Part shown: positions 1 to 38,800 of the stretch, one piece after another
Numbering within the stretch: position 1 is the stretch's first letter
How the letters are laid out: each line of letters begins with the position of its first letter
Assembly (NCBI RefSeq): GCF_002234675.1
Contig: NC_019872.2
Coordinates: 13,761,950 to 13,825,949, forward strand
DNA length: 64,000 bases
DNA from: Oryzias latipes
Lineage: Eukaryota; Chordata; Actinopteri; Beloniformes; Adrianichthyidae
Direction: 5' to 3'
Notes under the pieces: generated by a model
Database searches by the model: none
What the model was told of the DNA's origin: nothing
Seen by the model: the letters and a program-made list of their open reading frames with translations, nothing else
Translations under genes and position numbers: made by a program

Positions 1-404
1 AGAAGACAAATGATGTGACTGTTACTGGGAGAAACCCAAAACCTAATTAAAAACAACCTGAACAGAAATGTTTCATCCTCTGAAAAATAAGAAAGCTAAG
101 TCATGAAAAAGACCTAACTCTATAATATTAGCTCACTTGTAACCTTTTTTGTTTTAACTGTTCCAGACAACAGAGCTTCATACATTTTTCTATAACAAAT
201 CAGTTTGACTTTAGTCTCATTTGTTTGTTGTAAGGCAATTAACTTTATTTTTTTTTTTTGCCTCAAACTAAGTTTTAAGTTATTTCCTAACTTTAATAAT
301 AATCCATCTTTTAAGTTATGTTCCGTTCCCCGCATTTTGAAAAAAGAAATTCAATAATACATTTAGTAATGAAAAAAATCCATAAAACTGTGACTGTTAA
401 CACT

Positions 405-608
405 TTAACCCTAGTGCTATCCTAGGCACTTTAACGTTGGGAGTTGGGTCATCTAAACCCACTAGACAGTGCTCTGAACCTTTTTTCTTCAATGATTTGT
501 GATCTTCACTGGTGTCCATGGATTACATGAAATCTTTCCACCTTAATCCACCTTTGTCATGGTAGTGTAATGAAAGGGTGGGGTCAGCCAAGATGGCAAA
601 AGGGTTAA
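405..608. mobile_element. piggyBac-type MITE, copy 1
   Basis: A short non-coding element lies between two TTAA target sites (405-408 and 605-608). Its ends are inverted repeats: it starts CCCTAGTGCTATC and ends in an imperfect complement finishing AAAAGGG. A closely similar copy occurs at 10597-10801. TTAA duplications with CCC...GGG ends are the hallmark of piggyBac-superfamily elements. No transposase is present, so it is non-autonomous. Confidence 0.8.
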
Positions 609-646
609 TAGGTAATTCATGCTTAATTATGCATCAACTAACATTA

Positions 647-1320
647 AGGGATCCTTAATTCTTACAACACTAGCAGATTTTCTTTAAATAAGCAAAACAA
701 AAAAAGGGATAAATCTGCCACTGCTCTTACCAAGAATTTGTTTTTAGTTTAAAAATTATAGTCAAATTAAGATTATTTTATGTCAGGTTGGGGGGACTGT
801 GGTAGCGTGAAGGACCCAAAATGCAGAGACGGAGGCACACGGTTCAAGGGCAAGGGGATTTAAACTAAATAACAAAAGGTGCTGCAGAGCAGGAACACAA
901 AAGTAAACTTACAGAGAGCAAAACATGAATACATGGCAGGAGGGAAGCGACGATAAAGACGTTACGGACATTACATGAAAGACATTAATGGACCAGCACA
1001 AGACGAAGGCAGAGACAAGACTTAAATACAAACAGGAATGACAAGACACAGGTGAACATGATCAGGGCAGATTGGGACAGAGGAAGTAAAACTCAAGAAC
1101 ACCACAAAACAGGAAACCTTTCAAAATAAAACAGGAAACAGAACTCAAACATGACAAAAACAAGATGGAAAGCAAAAACCAACACAAAGAAACCCAAACC
1201 ATGACATTTTATTAAAAACGTTTTCAATAAGATTCTTTTTCATGCAAGACAGAAAATAAGATTTCTTTTCTTGAAAACGGCATCTTTTTACTTCCTTAAG
1301 ATTCAGTTTTTGCAGTGCAC
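647..1320 (-). mobile_element. CACTGCAAAAA-type MITE interrupted by another element
   Basis: The outer parts (about 647-780 and 1212-1320) match, in order and in reverse orientation, the element at 14532-14818. Shared blocks include the AGATTTTCTTTAAATAAGC segment and the terminal block ending in TTTTTGCAGTG. The middle is split by a separate element at 781-1206. It is a non-coding DNA transposon relic. Confidence 0.75.
781..1206. mobile_element. TGTCA/TGACA-ended element nested in the MITE
   Basis: A 426 bp non-coding insertion begins TGTCAGGTTGGGGG and ends with the imperfect complement of TGTCATGGTTTGGG. It is flanked by a 5 bp direct repeat, TTTTA, at 776-780 and 1207-1211, and it separates the two halves of the older MITE. 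The sequence resembles a dispersed repeat common in teleost genomes; its superfamily is not certain from the sequence alone. Confidence 0.8.
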
Positions 1321-2032
1321 TCAGTCAGGCTCCAGCTAGGAATTTATATCAATTTAAAGCACAAAACAGGTTTTTATTTAGAATATTGAAGTCTATCCTC
1401 ATGAGAACCAACCCATCAATTTATGACCTCCATATAGAATCAATTTTATTTCCCCATAGGAAACCAAACTTCCCATTCTCCCACCCAAACTACACATATT
1501 GTTGGAAAGGCAGGGGTGTCGTTATTCAAGCCCACCAGGTCTTAGTAAAGAACTTCAAATGAGTCAAAGGATACGATTCAAAAACAAATGTTTCAGAAGA
1601 CATACATGAATGGGCTGGTTCTCAGCAGAATCTTCTTTTTTTTCTTAAATCCTATTTTTGATTTTAATAAAAAGCAAATATTATTAAATGACATTAAGTT
1701 TAAGAAAAAAAAACTTGATCTTTATCTGTCAATATAAAAAAATCTCAAATCTTCTTAATTAATGATGCAATAAAAAAAAGACAGTTCAGTGTTTCATCTG
1801 GCGTAACCAAATTTCCAGAATACCGAAAAATTGCGCATCGTGCGTGGGGGCAACCCCAAGCAAGCCTCCATCTGATGGCAGCATTAGGCAGTCCCGTGAA
1901 ACATTTGCGTGGGAGTTCCCTCCACCGCCATGTCGGGATAGTGCACATCTCTCTCTCTCCGTCTACGCGCATCCTCCCCCATATTAACAGCTTAGCGCTG
2001 CAGAAGCATCTCGTTCTGCCTCCAGCATCCAT

Positions 2033-2070
2033 CCTTCCTTCCTTCCATCCATCTATCCATCCATCCATCC
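2033..2070. repeat. TTCC/ATCC tetranucleotide microsatellite
   Basis: A degenerate TTCC run passes into an ATCC run within the presumed 5' leader of ppp3ca. Confidence 0.85.
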
Positions 2071-2238
2071 GTGCCTGGGGAGCAGCAGTCCAGCCCGGTG
2101 CAGCACCGACGCACGGAGGGGGCGCCTCCACTGAGTGATGCCAGTGTTTCAGTCGCCTTCTTTCGACAAGAAAGAGTAGATCCTACAGGAAGGGGGGTAG
2201 AGAATCACACGTTTCAGCCTCGAAAACGGCAACTGCTC

Positions 2239-28357
<26,119 letters not shown>

Positions 28358-30900
28358 TGTGCTGTCAGAGCCTCAGCACCATGCCGCCGCCACTGCTCTG
28401 CGCAGCAAGACTTTGCTTAAATCAGAAATTCAGGCCTTAGAACATAGAAATCCAACAGGGCCCACAGATAGAACCTGAAATCTGCAGAAAATTTTTAAAC
28501 GGATGAAAAGGTAATTTATTTCATGACAGTGAGTCGTTGCACAGTAGGGGAAGGGGGAGTCTGGCATTTGCCTCATGGACAGGGGGTGAAAGAGACCTGG
28601 TGGCTGCAACCTGGCTACAAAGAAGTGAAACTGAGAGTCATGTCTGATTGTTGTTCCCTCTCTGAACCCAAATGCAAACTGAAATGCTGGGACTGTTGTT
28701 TGTGTGCTGACACACGTGCTCCTTTATTCCAGGGCAAACAGATGACTGTCCATGCCGCACGAATCATCTTAGTGTTTTATAATGTATTTACTATGAATTG
28801 ATCACAAATTCACATCAAGCGGACAACATGTGTTGTTAATGTTAGACATCACTTTCTGAAGGAAAAAGTTGTGACTTAAATCTGTTGACTTAATTGCAAC
28901 TGACTGAGGACAAGGTGCTTCTTTTTTCCCATATTGGACATAGCCAGAGTCTGAGATCAAGATCCACCTTGGAGTATGCTTCGGTAATCTTCACGGTTGC
29001 TCCTTTCTTTGTCTTCCTTCGACGTCAGCCACCTCCCAGCAAGATCAAACTTGGAGGAGGTGAGGGATTGAGAAGGAGGGGATAAAAAGAGCATTCCACT
29101 GCTTGCTGAAGGTTGCTCGTTGTCACAGACCAGCACAGAAATTTTGCATCTAATTACATCACAGGACCCTCCTTTGTGTTCATCAGCATGATCAGGTGAA
29201 TCTCAGTGGGTCAGAATTCTGTCAAAATTCTTTCCTCCTCCTTTAGCGAACTATCCAGCAGGTTGCTTTACAGATTGGGTTGCCTCCGCTCAGGTCCTTG
29301 ATGAAATTCACTTTGCTGGTGGCCTTGGATCATCTCACTTCTCCCGCATTTACATGGAATCTTTAAGATGAGAACTGATTGAGCTATCTGGGACTCACCG
29401 AGCACTCCAGAAGCTAAACGGTCGTTCATCATCAGCTTCCAGATACAGAGATCATAGGAATATGTGCAATCATGTCACACGTGTACATCTGCAGCGGATA
29501 AGTTTCTGCACGTTTTTCTGTGCTGCCTAATCAAAGAGCTTTTTATACTTATAACAGGATACTCTGTCAAATGGAGAATGAGGTTTTAGACATTTATGAA
29601 GTAAAACTATTTCAATCTGTTTTAGTTAAAGATCATAGAAAATCATTTATTTGAAATATGCAGATTTAGGTCCATACAGACACATATGCATCTTTTAAGT
29701 AAAAAAATAAATTTGATGAACCTAAACAAAGGAAGACAAATTTGTTTTCTTTTTTTATTATTATTTATTGCTGATTTATCATGTATTGATAAAGGGCAAT
29801 CAGAAAAACCTTCTGGGCATCATATAACTTAGGTTTATGAGTTTATCATATTAAATTCACCAAATGCTTTAATTTGTAATGTCTTGTTTCTTTAGAAGAC
29901 TTTATTTTATCAGATTATACTTGAAAGAGGAATACAGACATGAGATATTTGCTGTGACCACCTTAGAATCCAGATTCAAACAAGAGAATATTTAAGCATC
30001 AAACATTCTGGTTTGGTAAAAGAAAAACTTTTTAAAATCTTTGAAAGCTCCGGTTGCATAAAGAAATTAATCAAGTTTTCTGTCATTCATCAGATTTTTA
30101 TTTTACAAGTTTGTATTTTATCTTTGTATCAATTGATCAAAGTATGTGAACTGAGGGGGTACATAAAAGTGACTTTTAACACAGCATCTATGGTATGGAA
30201 CGCATCAATGCATGCAATTAAGTTCCTAATTGTTACGTGAGATTATAATCGTGATAGTTGTGTTTTAAATAGTAAACTTGAATTCTTTTTTGTTTTGAGC
30301 TATATTTGTAGTTTTGCCTTGTTTTATATTTTTTTATAAGTAGGCTTCCTTTGATTGTTTTGACCTTTTTTTTCAATTCATTATTTATAGCAACTGCTTT
30401 TCATTTTATATTTTTGAATTATTGTATGCAGAAAAGCCCTTTTACAGTGTGAAGCCTTGTGTTACTTTATTTTATTTTTGTACTGATGTACAGAAAATGT
30501 TCAGTAGTGTGAATGAATATAATCTCAGTGAAAAGCAACTTTCCAGGCTGCCAAAGCATGATAGCATGGTTTTTAAATGTAAATGATCTGGACACAAGGA
30601 AAATCAGGTGTCACGCTTACATTTAACAGGAAATATTGTATTCTGGTTATATTTACTGCTGATATTATTATTGTTACAATTTAGCTTATGGTTCTTTTCC
30701 TTCCTCCTTTTCTGGTTCTTGTGTGGTTTACATGCATACTTCATCAAAGAAATATAATGAATTTAATCTTGCACCATTTTTTATTGTCAATTAAAATATG
30801 TTTTGGCATTTGACTTCTTAAATAATACACACATTGTAAGCATGCCCTATGGGACAAATCACATTTTTTACTCTTGAATAAAATATGCATGAGCAAAACA
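28358..30900 (+). other. ppp3ca: ppp3ca 3'UTR, long, with AATAAA at 30877
   Basis: Sequence after the stop codon is non-coding and AT-rich to a canonical AATAAA at 30877-30882, followed by ordinary intergenic sequence. A 2.5 kb 3'UTR fits the long trailers known for PPP3CA. The exact cleavage site, and use of any earlier signal, cannot be decided from sequence. Confidence 0.5.
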
Positions 30901-32832
30901 TGTGGTTTTCTTTCTAATCCAGACATTACCGGTACAGTTCCCAGCATTCACAGTCGCTGCAATATAAGAAGTCTGCTGTATCTACATCGACATATAATAC
31001 ATGTTTCAGATGTGGCTTACTATGTCAAGAGTGCGTTGAAGTTAAAACTTCACGCAGCAAAAATGCATCACCTCCACAGATGTGAAAGTCAGCTGAAGTC
31101 GTCACTTTCCTTGAGTTTGATGCAAACAAGGAAGCACCAAATGATACACGTCGGGAGGATCTGCTGTGCTGAATCTTGGTAAAGTAATTTAAACAAAAGA
31201 TCTTTTTCAATTTAGAAAATTTTGACAAGTTTATTTTAACATTAGAATAAGTTTGATACAAAAACACATCTGATATACATTTCCTAACTGCAGTGTTGAC
31301 GCTGGACTGCAAAATGATCCCATTTAGTGTTGTAAAGGGCATAATGCATTAGAAAGTAACAAACTACTGTCATTTAAATACTTTAATTAGTAACAGAGGA
31401 ACATCACAAATTACTGTCCAAATTTGAGTAATAAATGACAATTGCTAGAGTGTAGAAACCCTCAGCATTACTTTGTTACTCACGTTTTGGTGCAGTGAAA
31501 CCATTATAGGTGATTAATAAAACAACTTAATCTGCACAAACACTAAGCTCTGACACTTTCTTTCAGGTAAATGAAACAAAACTGAGATTAATCTAAAGAA
31601 GAAAGCAGAATTATTATTTTAGCAAGTGGAGATATTTGCATTTTTTCCAGCTTTTTTTTAAACAAAAGCAAAACATTGAGCTAAATGCAAGTTCTGTCCT
31701 AGAGATGATCTGCTTTCCACAGTGTCAATGAGCAATCCATCCTAGTAAGATCGCGTAGCCACACCAAGCTTAAGGCAAATGATACTCATGGTCGCTGCAA
31801 CAATATTTTTGTGTGAATTTACACACTGCTGTCTGAATTTAATAAACCCAGGTTATGTCCTGAACCATGTTTACACGCTGCACAATGTGATTGCTTACAA
31901 AATAAAGTTAAAGGAAAACAGGTGTATCTTGTTTCTGCAAGCTTTTTTCCCTTAAGAATTTGTATGTGAAAATCAAGTTAAATAACAAGTAGTAAATTAC
32001 TTTTTTCAAATTTGGGTCATGAGTAAAGTAATTAAATCACAATCTTACCCAGTATCTGTAAAGTAACCAATTACTCTTTAGACGTAATTTAACCAACAAT
32101 GAACAAGAAGTCCTAATCAAGAAAAATTAAATATATATAGACAGTAATCAACTAAATGTCAAACTAATACGGTTGAATTTTGTCAGGTAATTGCAATAAT
32201 TGTAAAATTAATTGATTCAAATCAAATAAATTGATTCAAAGGTGTCAATGCAATAAAGTTCAGATATGTTTATAAAAGAAGATTTCATCAAATATTGATT
32301 TTTTTTTGTCTATGTTGGTTTTTTCAACAGCTACAATTTAACCGTTTATTACAACTGAACAGAGGTTGTTGTTTTTTTTCAGTCTTTTTTCAAAACAACA
32401 AAAATAAATATTAGCTTTAACGGAAAATCCAGCCAGCATTTGTTAAATCGATTTAGAGCTGATTTGACCGGAAGTGACATCTACCTGCTCGCTCCGCCCA
32501 CCGCCGCTTGTCCATCACTGGAGGGGGAAGGAGGGAGAGGAGTCTCAGAAATGTACAGTCAGTATGATTGCTAACTAGCCTCACTTAAAGAAATTATTTT
32601 AAAACAGTAGCACTCCAAGTTTTTGAGTCTGAATAATGGACCGGCTCCTAGTTTACTCGCAGTCGAGCCTCTGCCATCTCAGTTAAAGGGCTTCGCTAAC
32701 GTCACACGACTGTCTGTACAGAAGCTGTTCCAGGCTAGCTCGTCTACCCCCACATGATACTGACCCACATTAGCTCGGGACAGACCCGCACACCCACGGA
32801 CTGGACCTGCTGACTGACGCCGCAACGCGGAA
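30901..32832. other. Intergenic spacer and dnajc18 promoter/5' leader
   Basis: AT-rich spacer with no gene up to about 32450. From 32460 to the dnajc18 ATG at 32833 it becomes GC-rich with CpG and purine-rich runs, as expected for a housekeeping promoter and leader. Confidence 0.55.
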
Positions 32833-35800
32833 ATGGACAAAGAAGAAGCGGAGCGGCTAATAGAGAAGGCCAAGCTGAGCCTCCGGTCGGGACGGACAGA
32901 CCGAGCTCTCCAGCTGCTCTACGAAGCCCAGAGGGTTCACCCCAGCGGCCGGGCCAGAGGTAAAATTAGCTGACGCACATTGTGCAACGGCGGTCAGATG
33001 AGATCAGCTAACGCTACACGTCTGCTGCTCTTATTTCAGCCTTTCAGCTTTCAACCTTTAAAGACTTGATAACTGTCGAGCCTGTCAGATAAGGCCGTTT
33101 GTTTGGAGCTCTCCTGCAGTGTTTTTTTCTTTCCACCTGCTGGTCAGCGTTCAGGTGTTTTAGTTGATCTGCAGAGCGTTGATCACACACGATCTCTGTG
33201 ACTGAAGACCACCACACCAGCATCACTGTCTACACAGATGTCAGCAGGTCGTTGTATGAGTTCATAAATGAACCACAAAACACTAAAATTCTTTTCATGT
33301 CAAACTATGATTACAGATTCCCAATATAAAAATGAAAAACAAAAAACATTGCGCTTTAATTTCAGTGCACATTTATTGTAAATATGATACACATTAATTA
33401 GACCTGAACAATATTTAGCAAATTTATCATTATTGCGATATCAAGCTATGCAATGCACAAAATTGCAATGAATGGTTCCCTTAAATGTGCTAAAACAATC
33501 TTATGGCAGTTAGAATTTTTTAACGAATCAAATAAATCCATTTATGAATTTGAACAATCAGATGCACCCCCTTCACGATGTTGACCAATCGGATGGAAGC
33601 CTGTTATCTTAGACCTCTGCCTTCTATGTAGACGAGGGTCATTTGGAGAATAGTTTAAGGTATGACTCTTATTTAAATGGAAATGATGCATTTATTTGGC
33701 TCTTTGTTCATGTATCGCAAGTTATATTCTCATTGCAATTTTGATCATTAATATCGCGAATCACAAGTTTTTTTTCATATCGTGCAGCCTTAATAATATA
33801 ATTTAATACATTTTATTATTTAAATCCCTTATAATTCTGCTACACTAGTCCTAGACATAAAAATATTGTTTTTAACATATTCTTGTGGCAGTTTTCTCAT
33901 GAAGGACTTGTAAATAAAGAAAATTAAGCTTAAAATTGTGTTTCTGAGTATTTCTTTATTCAAACTGTTGTGAATCAGGAGCAGACGTGAAGATGCTTGT
34001 TGGTTTTTACGTAGATGCTACTACCACAAGCTTCCTGCTCTGCAACATTCTGATGCATCCACTTTCAGACAACTAGATCCATGTACGTCTTTATTTTCTT
34101 TATCTGAGCTGGTATCTGGCTCTAAACTGTACGGCGGGATAGCTCCGATATTGCTCGCCATTTTTGTTGAATCGCTAGTCTTTGGTTGGGGGAGTGAGGG
34201 GCTGTAAGCTAGCAGAGGACAGATGGATCATGGGATGTGTCGGTGAGCTTGCTGTGCACCAACACAACTTGGAGACAAATTCCTGATGAACTCCTGTCAC
34301 TCTGCTGAAACTATGTTGTAGAAAACGATTGGATCAAAAAACAGGACTGGCCACGCCAGGGGTACCCACATTATTTGCTTGCGAACTACTACGGGGGGCC
34401 GTGGTGCAGTGTGAGGGCGGTCGACCCCTGATCGGAATATTGCAGGTTCGATTCCCGCCTTGCCCGCCTACGTGCTGAAGTGTCCTTGGGCAAGACACTG
34501 AACCCACCTTGCCTCCGGTGGCGCTAGTGTTCAGCAGCGGAGCAGCAGTGTGTGAATGTGTGTGTGAATGGGACTGTGACTGTAAAGTGCCTTGGGAAGG
34601 TAGAAAAGCACTACAGACGTATATTTACCTCCTACCATTTACCTTTGAAACAGCAGGCTCCAAATGAGTAAAATCCTTTATTATGAAATCATTTGTAATG
34701 TTCATGTTAAACTTCAATACCCAGACCTATTATCAAAAGCAGATTTTAAAGTGAATCAGACAATTATTCTTTAAATAAATTGATGAATTCAGACGAATAT
34801 GAAAGATTACAACATGATCAAAAGTTCTTCTGTCATTTTTCTTTGCCGGCTTGTTGAATTTTACCTGTGTGTTCATGGTTGTCATCTCAACGGCGTTGCA
34901 TCGCACGGTGTGCTAGAAACATTCTGTGTGTGTTTTGTTTGAGATTCTTTTTAAGTGATTGGCCTTTGGCCTGTTGAAAGACAACATAAGGCACATTATC
35001 AGCTACATCCACAGCTAAAAGTTAAATTACAGTCACATATGTATCTGAGGATGTTGGATTGGCGGTTCTGCATGCCAATCAGTTGGTCTTTTCTTACGCT
35101 GAGGATGATGATTGGCAATTTATTTATGCATTTCTTTTGTAATGGCCTATGATTTACCCAGACTTTCTTTTGATTGTGATGAATTGCGCCCCCCTTGTTC
35201 ACGCCATACTACACTAGTAGGTTCTATTGTGCTCCTGGATGATCTGTTAATCGCTAGGGCTGTGACGATAACCGCATCACCGCATCACCGCGGTGTGATG
35301 GCCCCATCACCGCATCACCGCACGTTTTTTGTTTTTTGTTAAGTTTTGCATATGGCGCGTGAATGGAGCTATAATAAACACATTAAACACATTCATCTTT
35401 CCTGATAATTGACTTTTTCTGCTAGTCCTGTGTTCAGACTTTCCTTCTTTCTTTCAGACTGTTTTCTCCTTCTCTCCCACTGCTCTCTCTCATAGGCGCG
35501 CGCTCTCAGTGCCTCCGCGCTGCATGTGCCACGCGGCTCCCTTTTACACACAGGAGCGCGCTTTCAGAAGCACACAAACTCATTCTACAACAGACGTTTT
35601 CGTCTCGCGAGGAAATATGACAAATTTACTGCGTTCTAATTGTTAATTTACATTGTAGTCATTTCCGTTTCAAGCTGCACGGCCGCCCGCCAGAGGATTT
35701 TGTGTGTGTGTGTGGGGGGGGTTATTAGGGTTCACCTTCACTCCAAACATGAACACGCACTGTTAGATTTCCATGAATAACACTACATGTTTTGTTTGGG

Positions 35801-38800
35801 AACTATTTTTTGCAGCGTAACGTTACGTGTCTGTATAAACAAAGGCGGAGCCTCCTGCCCCGTGTTCTTCATGGCTACCGGAAAAGTGACAAAGTGTCTG
35901 CAGTCTGTTTATTACTGGGCAATATTTAATATTCTGAGAAGATGTGTGTACCAAAGAGCACAGGTGAAGGCTCGCGTGCAGCTAGAGAACGGTCCGCTGC
36001 AGAGGGATCAACACGCACCTTCCTCCTACATGCAGCGCTGACCCACACAGTCACAGTCAATCCACAACACCTATATGGGTTTGATATATAGTTAGTTCAT
36101 TAGTTGGGTAGTAGTTAGTTGTTACTGTTATTTTATAATAAAGAATACTACGTTGTAATTGTTAGTATTTATGATGCGGCCGCCGGGGGATTATTTTTTT
36201 TGGGGGGGGCTGCGGTTAACCGCGACACCGCGCCCCCTGGTGGTTCATCACCGCGGTGATGAAAAATCCAACACCGTCACAGCTCTATTAATCACACTCT
36301 GTTTTTGTGTTTTATAGTTCTGATAGATGCCATCCTGAGAAATGGAAGCTGCGCCCCACCTGAAACAAGCCATGTACCCCCTCCATCAGGCTGGAGAGAC
36401 GAGGACATGGACGACCAGGAGCAGAGGAGCATAAATAGTGATGAAAAGAAGACGTATACTGAGGATCAACGCCAGGGTGTTCTCAGGTGCAGTCACTAAT
36501 CCATTACAACTCTAAAATCCCAGCTACATCATATGTCCGTTTGTATCACACCGCAAACTAGGTTTGGCCCAAGATGGAGCAGATTTAGAAGCAAATGTAC
36601 AGTACAGACTTTTTAACACAAGAGTTTATGGGGAAATTGCTAAACCAGCCCCTAGTGGGCATTTACGGAACTGCAACATTTGGTTCCTTCCAGATTTGTG
36701 TTTTCTGTGAACATGGCAGAAGCTTAGTTCCCCTTAGTCCTTATACTGTTGTAAATGTTCTACAGTTTTTTACATAATTGCTCTGTTGTGTGGCTTTTTT
36801 CCCCTCTTTCTCAGTCCTTGATAAGATCTGACCTTGCCAAGAATTTCCTTGGGAATTCTATAACAGTTTTTGTCAAAATTTTATTTAGAAGGCTTCCCTA
36901 TTAATTGCTTTTGTACAATCTCTGCTAATGTTGTTTAATCCTTTTGGTATGCTGTTAACACACATCTGAATGCTCCATCTGCAGATAAACTGGCAAAACA
37001 GCTGCTTTTATCGAGGTCCTTAAAGTGAAGCTAAGGAATAAATCAGGAACCATCCGTTAACATTGCTCTTGTTATTCACTCTTTTTATATCTTTTCCTGC
37101 TTTAAGGTTGGATTTGTGATTTTTACATTCATGCAGTCTTTCTTATACTCTAAAAAGTAACACTTAGTGGTTTCTCGAAGCTATATAACCTCTTTTTGTG
37201 ATAGTAAAACCTGTCCAACACAAAAAGCCTTCAGCTCTAATCTGTTTGCTCAGCTGTTGGACAGAACAAGTTTAAAAAAAAAAAAAAAACACTTAGTGGT
37301 CCAAGTATTTGTGTTTATTTGCTGCTGTGTTTTATTTATTTCTCATGCCTGAAATTCAGAATTCATGTGAACTTAAACAAAATAAAATGCAGTGCTTTTG
37401 TCTGCCTTCTTGTCCAAGCTTGAGTTTTGACAGCCAACGTGTCTTGCAATTTTAGGATAAAGAATTGTAAAGACTTTTATGAAATCCTCGGCATTAGCAA
37501 AAATGCCAGCGATGAAGATTTGAAGAAAGCATACAGGAAGCTGGCGCTGAAGTTTCATCCAGACAAGAACTTTGCACCAGGAGCTACAGATGCCTTTAAA
37601 GGTATAACTGATGAAGTAGAGAAAGTGTCTTGACTGAATGTTGTGTGAGCTTTAGTGCCACACCTAACCAACTCATGGAAATAGACAAAGAAAAGATGAA
37701 TTGCAGTTTATAATGAAAATGCTTATCTTTGGGAGAGAAAAATATCTACACCTACTTTTACTGCCCTCTCTGTTGCAAAAGAATCCCTCACCATGACACT
37801 ATCACCACATTTATCACCTGGGTATGATCTTAGATTTCAGAAACCTGTTTCTAATAGGAAACTCATCTTAAAAAGAATCAACTTTTTTATGTTTACCAAA
37901 AGGTTTTGGACATATAAAGAAAATTAATTGCATTTCTGAATATTTCCAAATCTGAATCGTTGTGAATCAGGATGAAACAGTAAAATGTTGTTTGAAAAAG
38001 AGCTTATATGTGACATAGAAAATACACTGGGGGGCGACCAGCTCCCTGCTCTGAGCTCTCAGTAATGGGGAGGGGAACTAGTTCTGCCCACACCAAAAAT
38101 CACACAGAAATTTTTATTTTTCAAAACATTGGTTTAAATTAGTTGCAGAAAACATTTGGTCTGCAGTCAGAGTTGGTGTTTTCCTAGTTCCGATTGTAAA
38201 ATCCACTTTAAATTTTTTAAAATTGCCAAACTCTGATCTTTGTTTTTCCTGCAGGAAAAGCATTAAATCATTTAGAGGTGCAGCAAGCACATGCTAAAAA
38301 GAAAAATGTCGCTTAGAGCTAATGTAACACTCTTCACTTTGCTCTATCATTGAAAAGAACTCACTTGACTGCTGTTATAACCGCAGCTGTCTATGTCTGC
38401 TACAGCTAAGTGCTTCCTGTGTGTGTTTTTCCCCCGCAGCAATAGGTAATGCATACGCTGTACTGAGCAATGCAGAGAAAAGGCAGCAATACGATCAATT
38501 TGGAGATGCATCTGCAGCCTCGACCCCGTCCCAGCACTCGGGCCACACTCGTCCCGGACACTACCGAAGCTTCAACCGAGACTTTGAGGCCGACATTTCC
38601 CCTGAGGAGCTCTTCAACATTTTCTTTGGGGGACGGTTTCCCACAGGTACGAACCCTTCCATGATGCAGGTGCACCAGAAGATTTAAGTAAATAAAAACT
38701 TCTCTTTAGTGACTTGAAAACGGATGAAAGAGAATCTCTGTTTTGTTTTTTCAAATTTTCCTGTGGTATAGTCAAAGTTGTAGGAGTATTGACTCCTTTT

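Larger units (their letters stand above)
1..2238. other. Upstream flank and probable promoter/5'UTR of ppp3ca
   Basis: No gene is visible before the calcineurin start codon. Positions 1-1330 are AT-rich and hold the repeats listed separately. From about 1800 to 2240 the base composition becomes more GC-rich with scattered CpG, which suits a vertebrate promoter and 5' leader. The reading frame of exon 1 is open upstream to about 2071, but that stretch has no in-frame ATG before 2239, so it is probably leader. Confidence 0.5.
32960..36317. other. dnajc18 intron 1
   Basis: A 3.4 kb intron made largely of mobile elements: hAT-like MITE 33399-33792, P2X7-like-ORF MITE about 33850-34345, SINE about 34385-34650 and hAT-type element 35255-36287. 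Confidence 0.8.

Noticed and set aside
1745-2138. Overlapping open frames on both strands near 1.75-2.14 kb
   Set aside because: Low-complexity and microsatellite-driven frames in the ppp3ca leader; no family match and no splice logic.
2071-2238. N-terminal extension of ppp3ca from 2071
   Set aside because: The frame is open but has no ATG before 2239. The known N-terminus fits the 2245 start.
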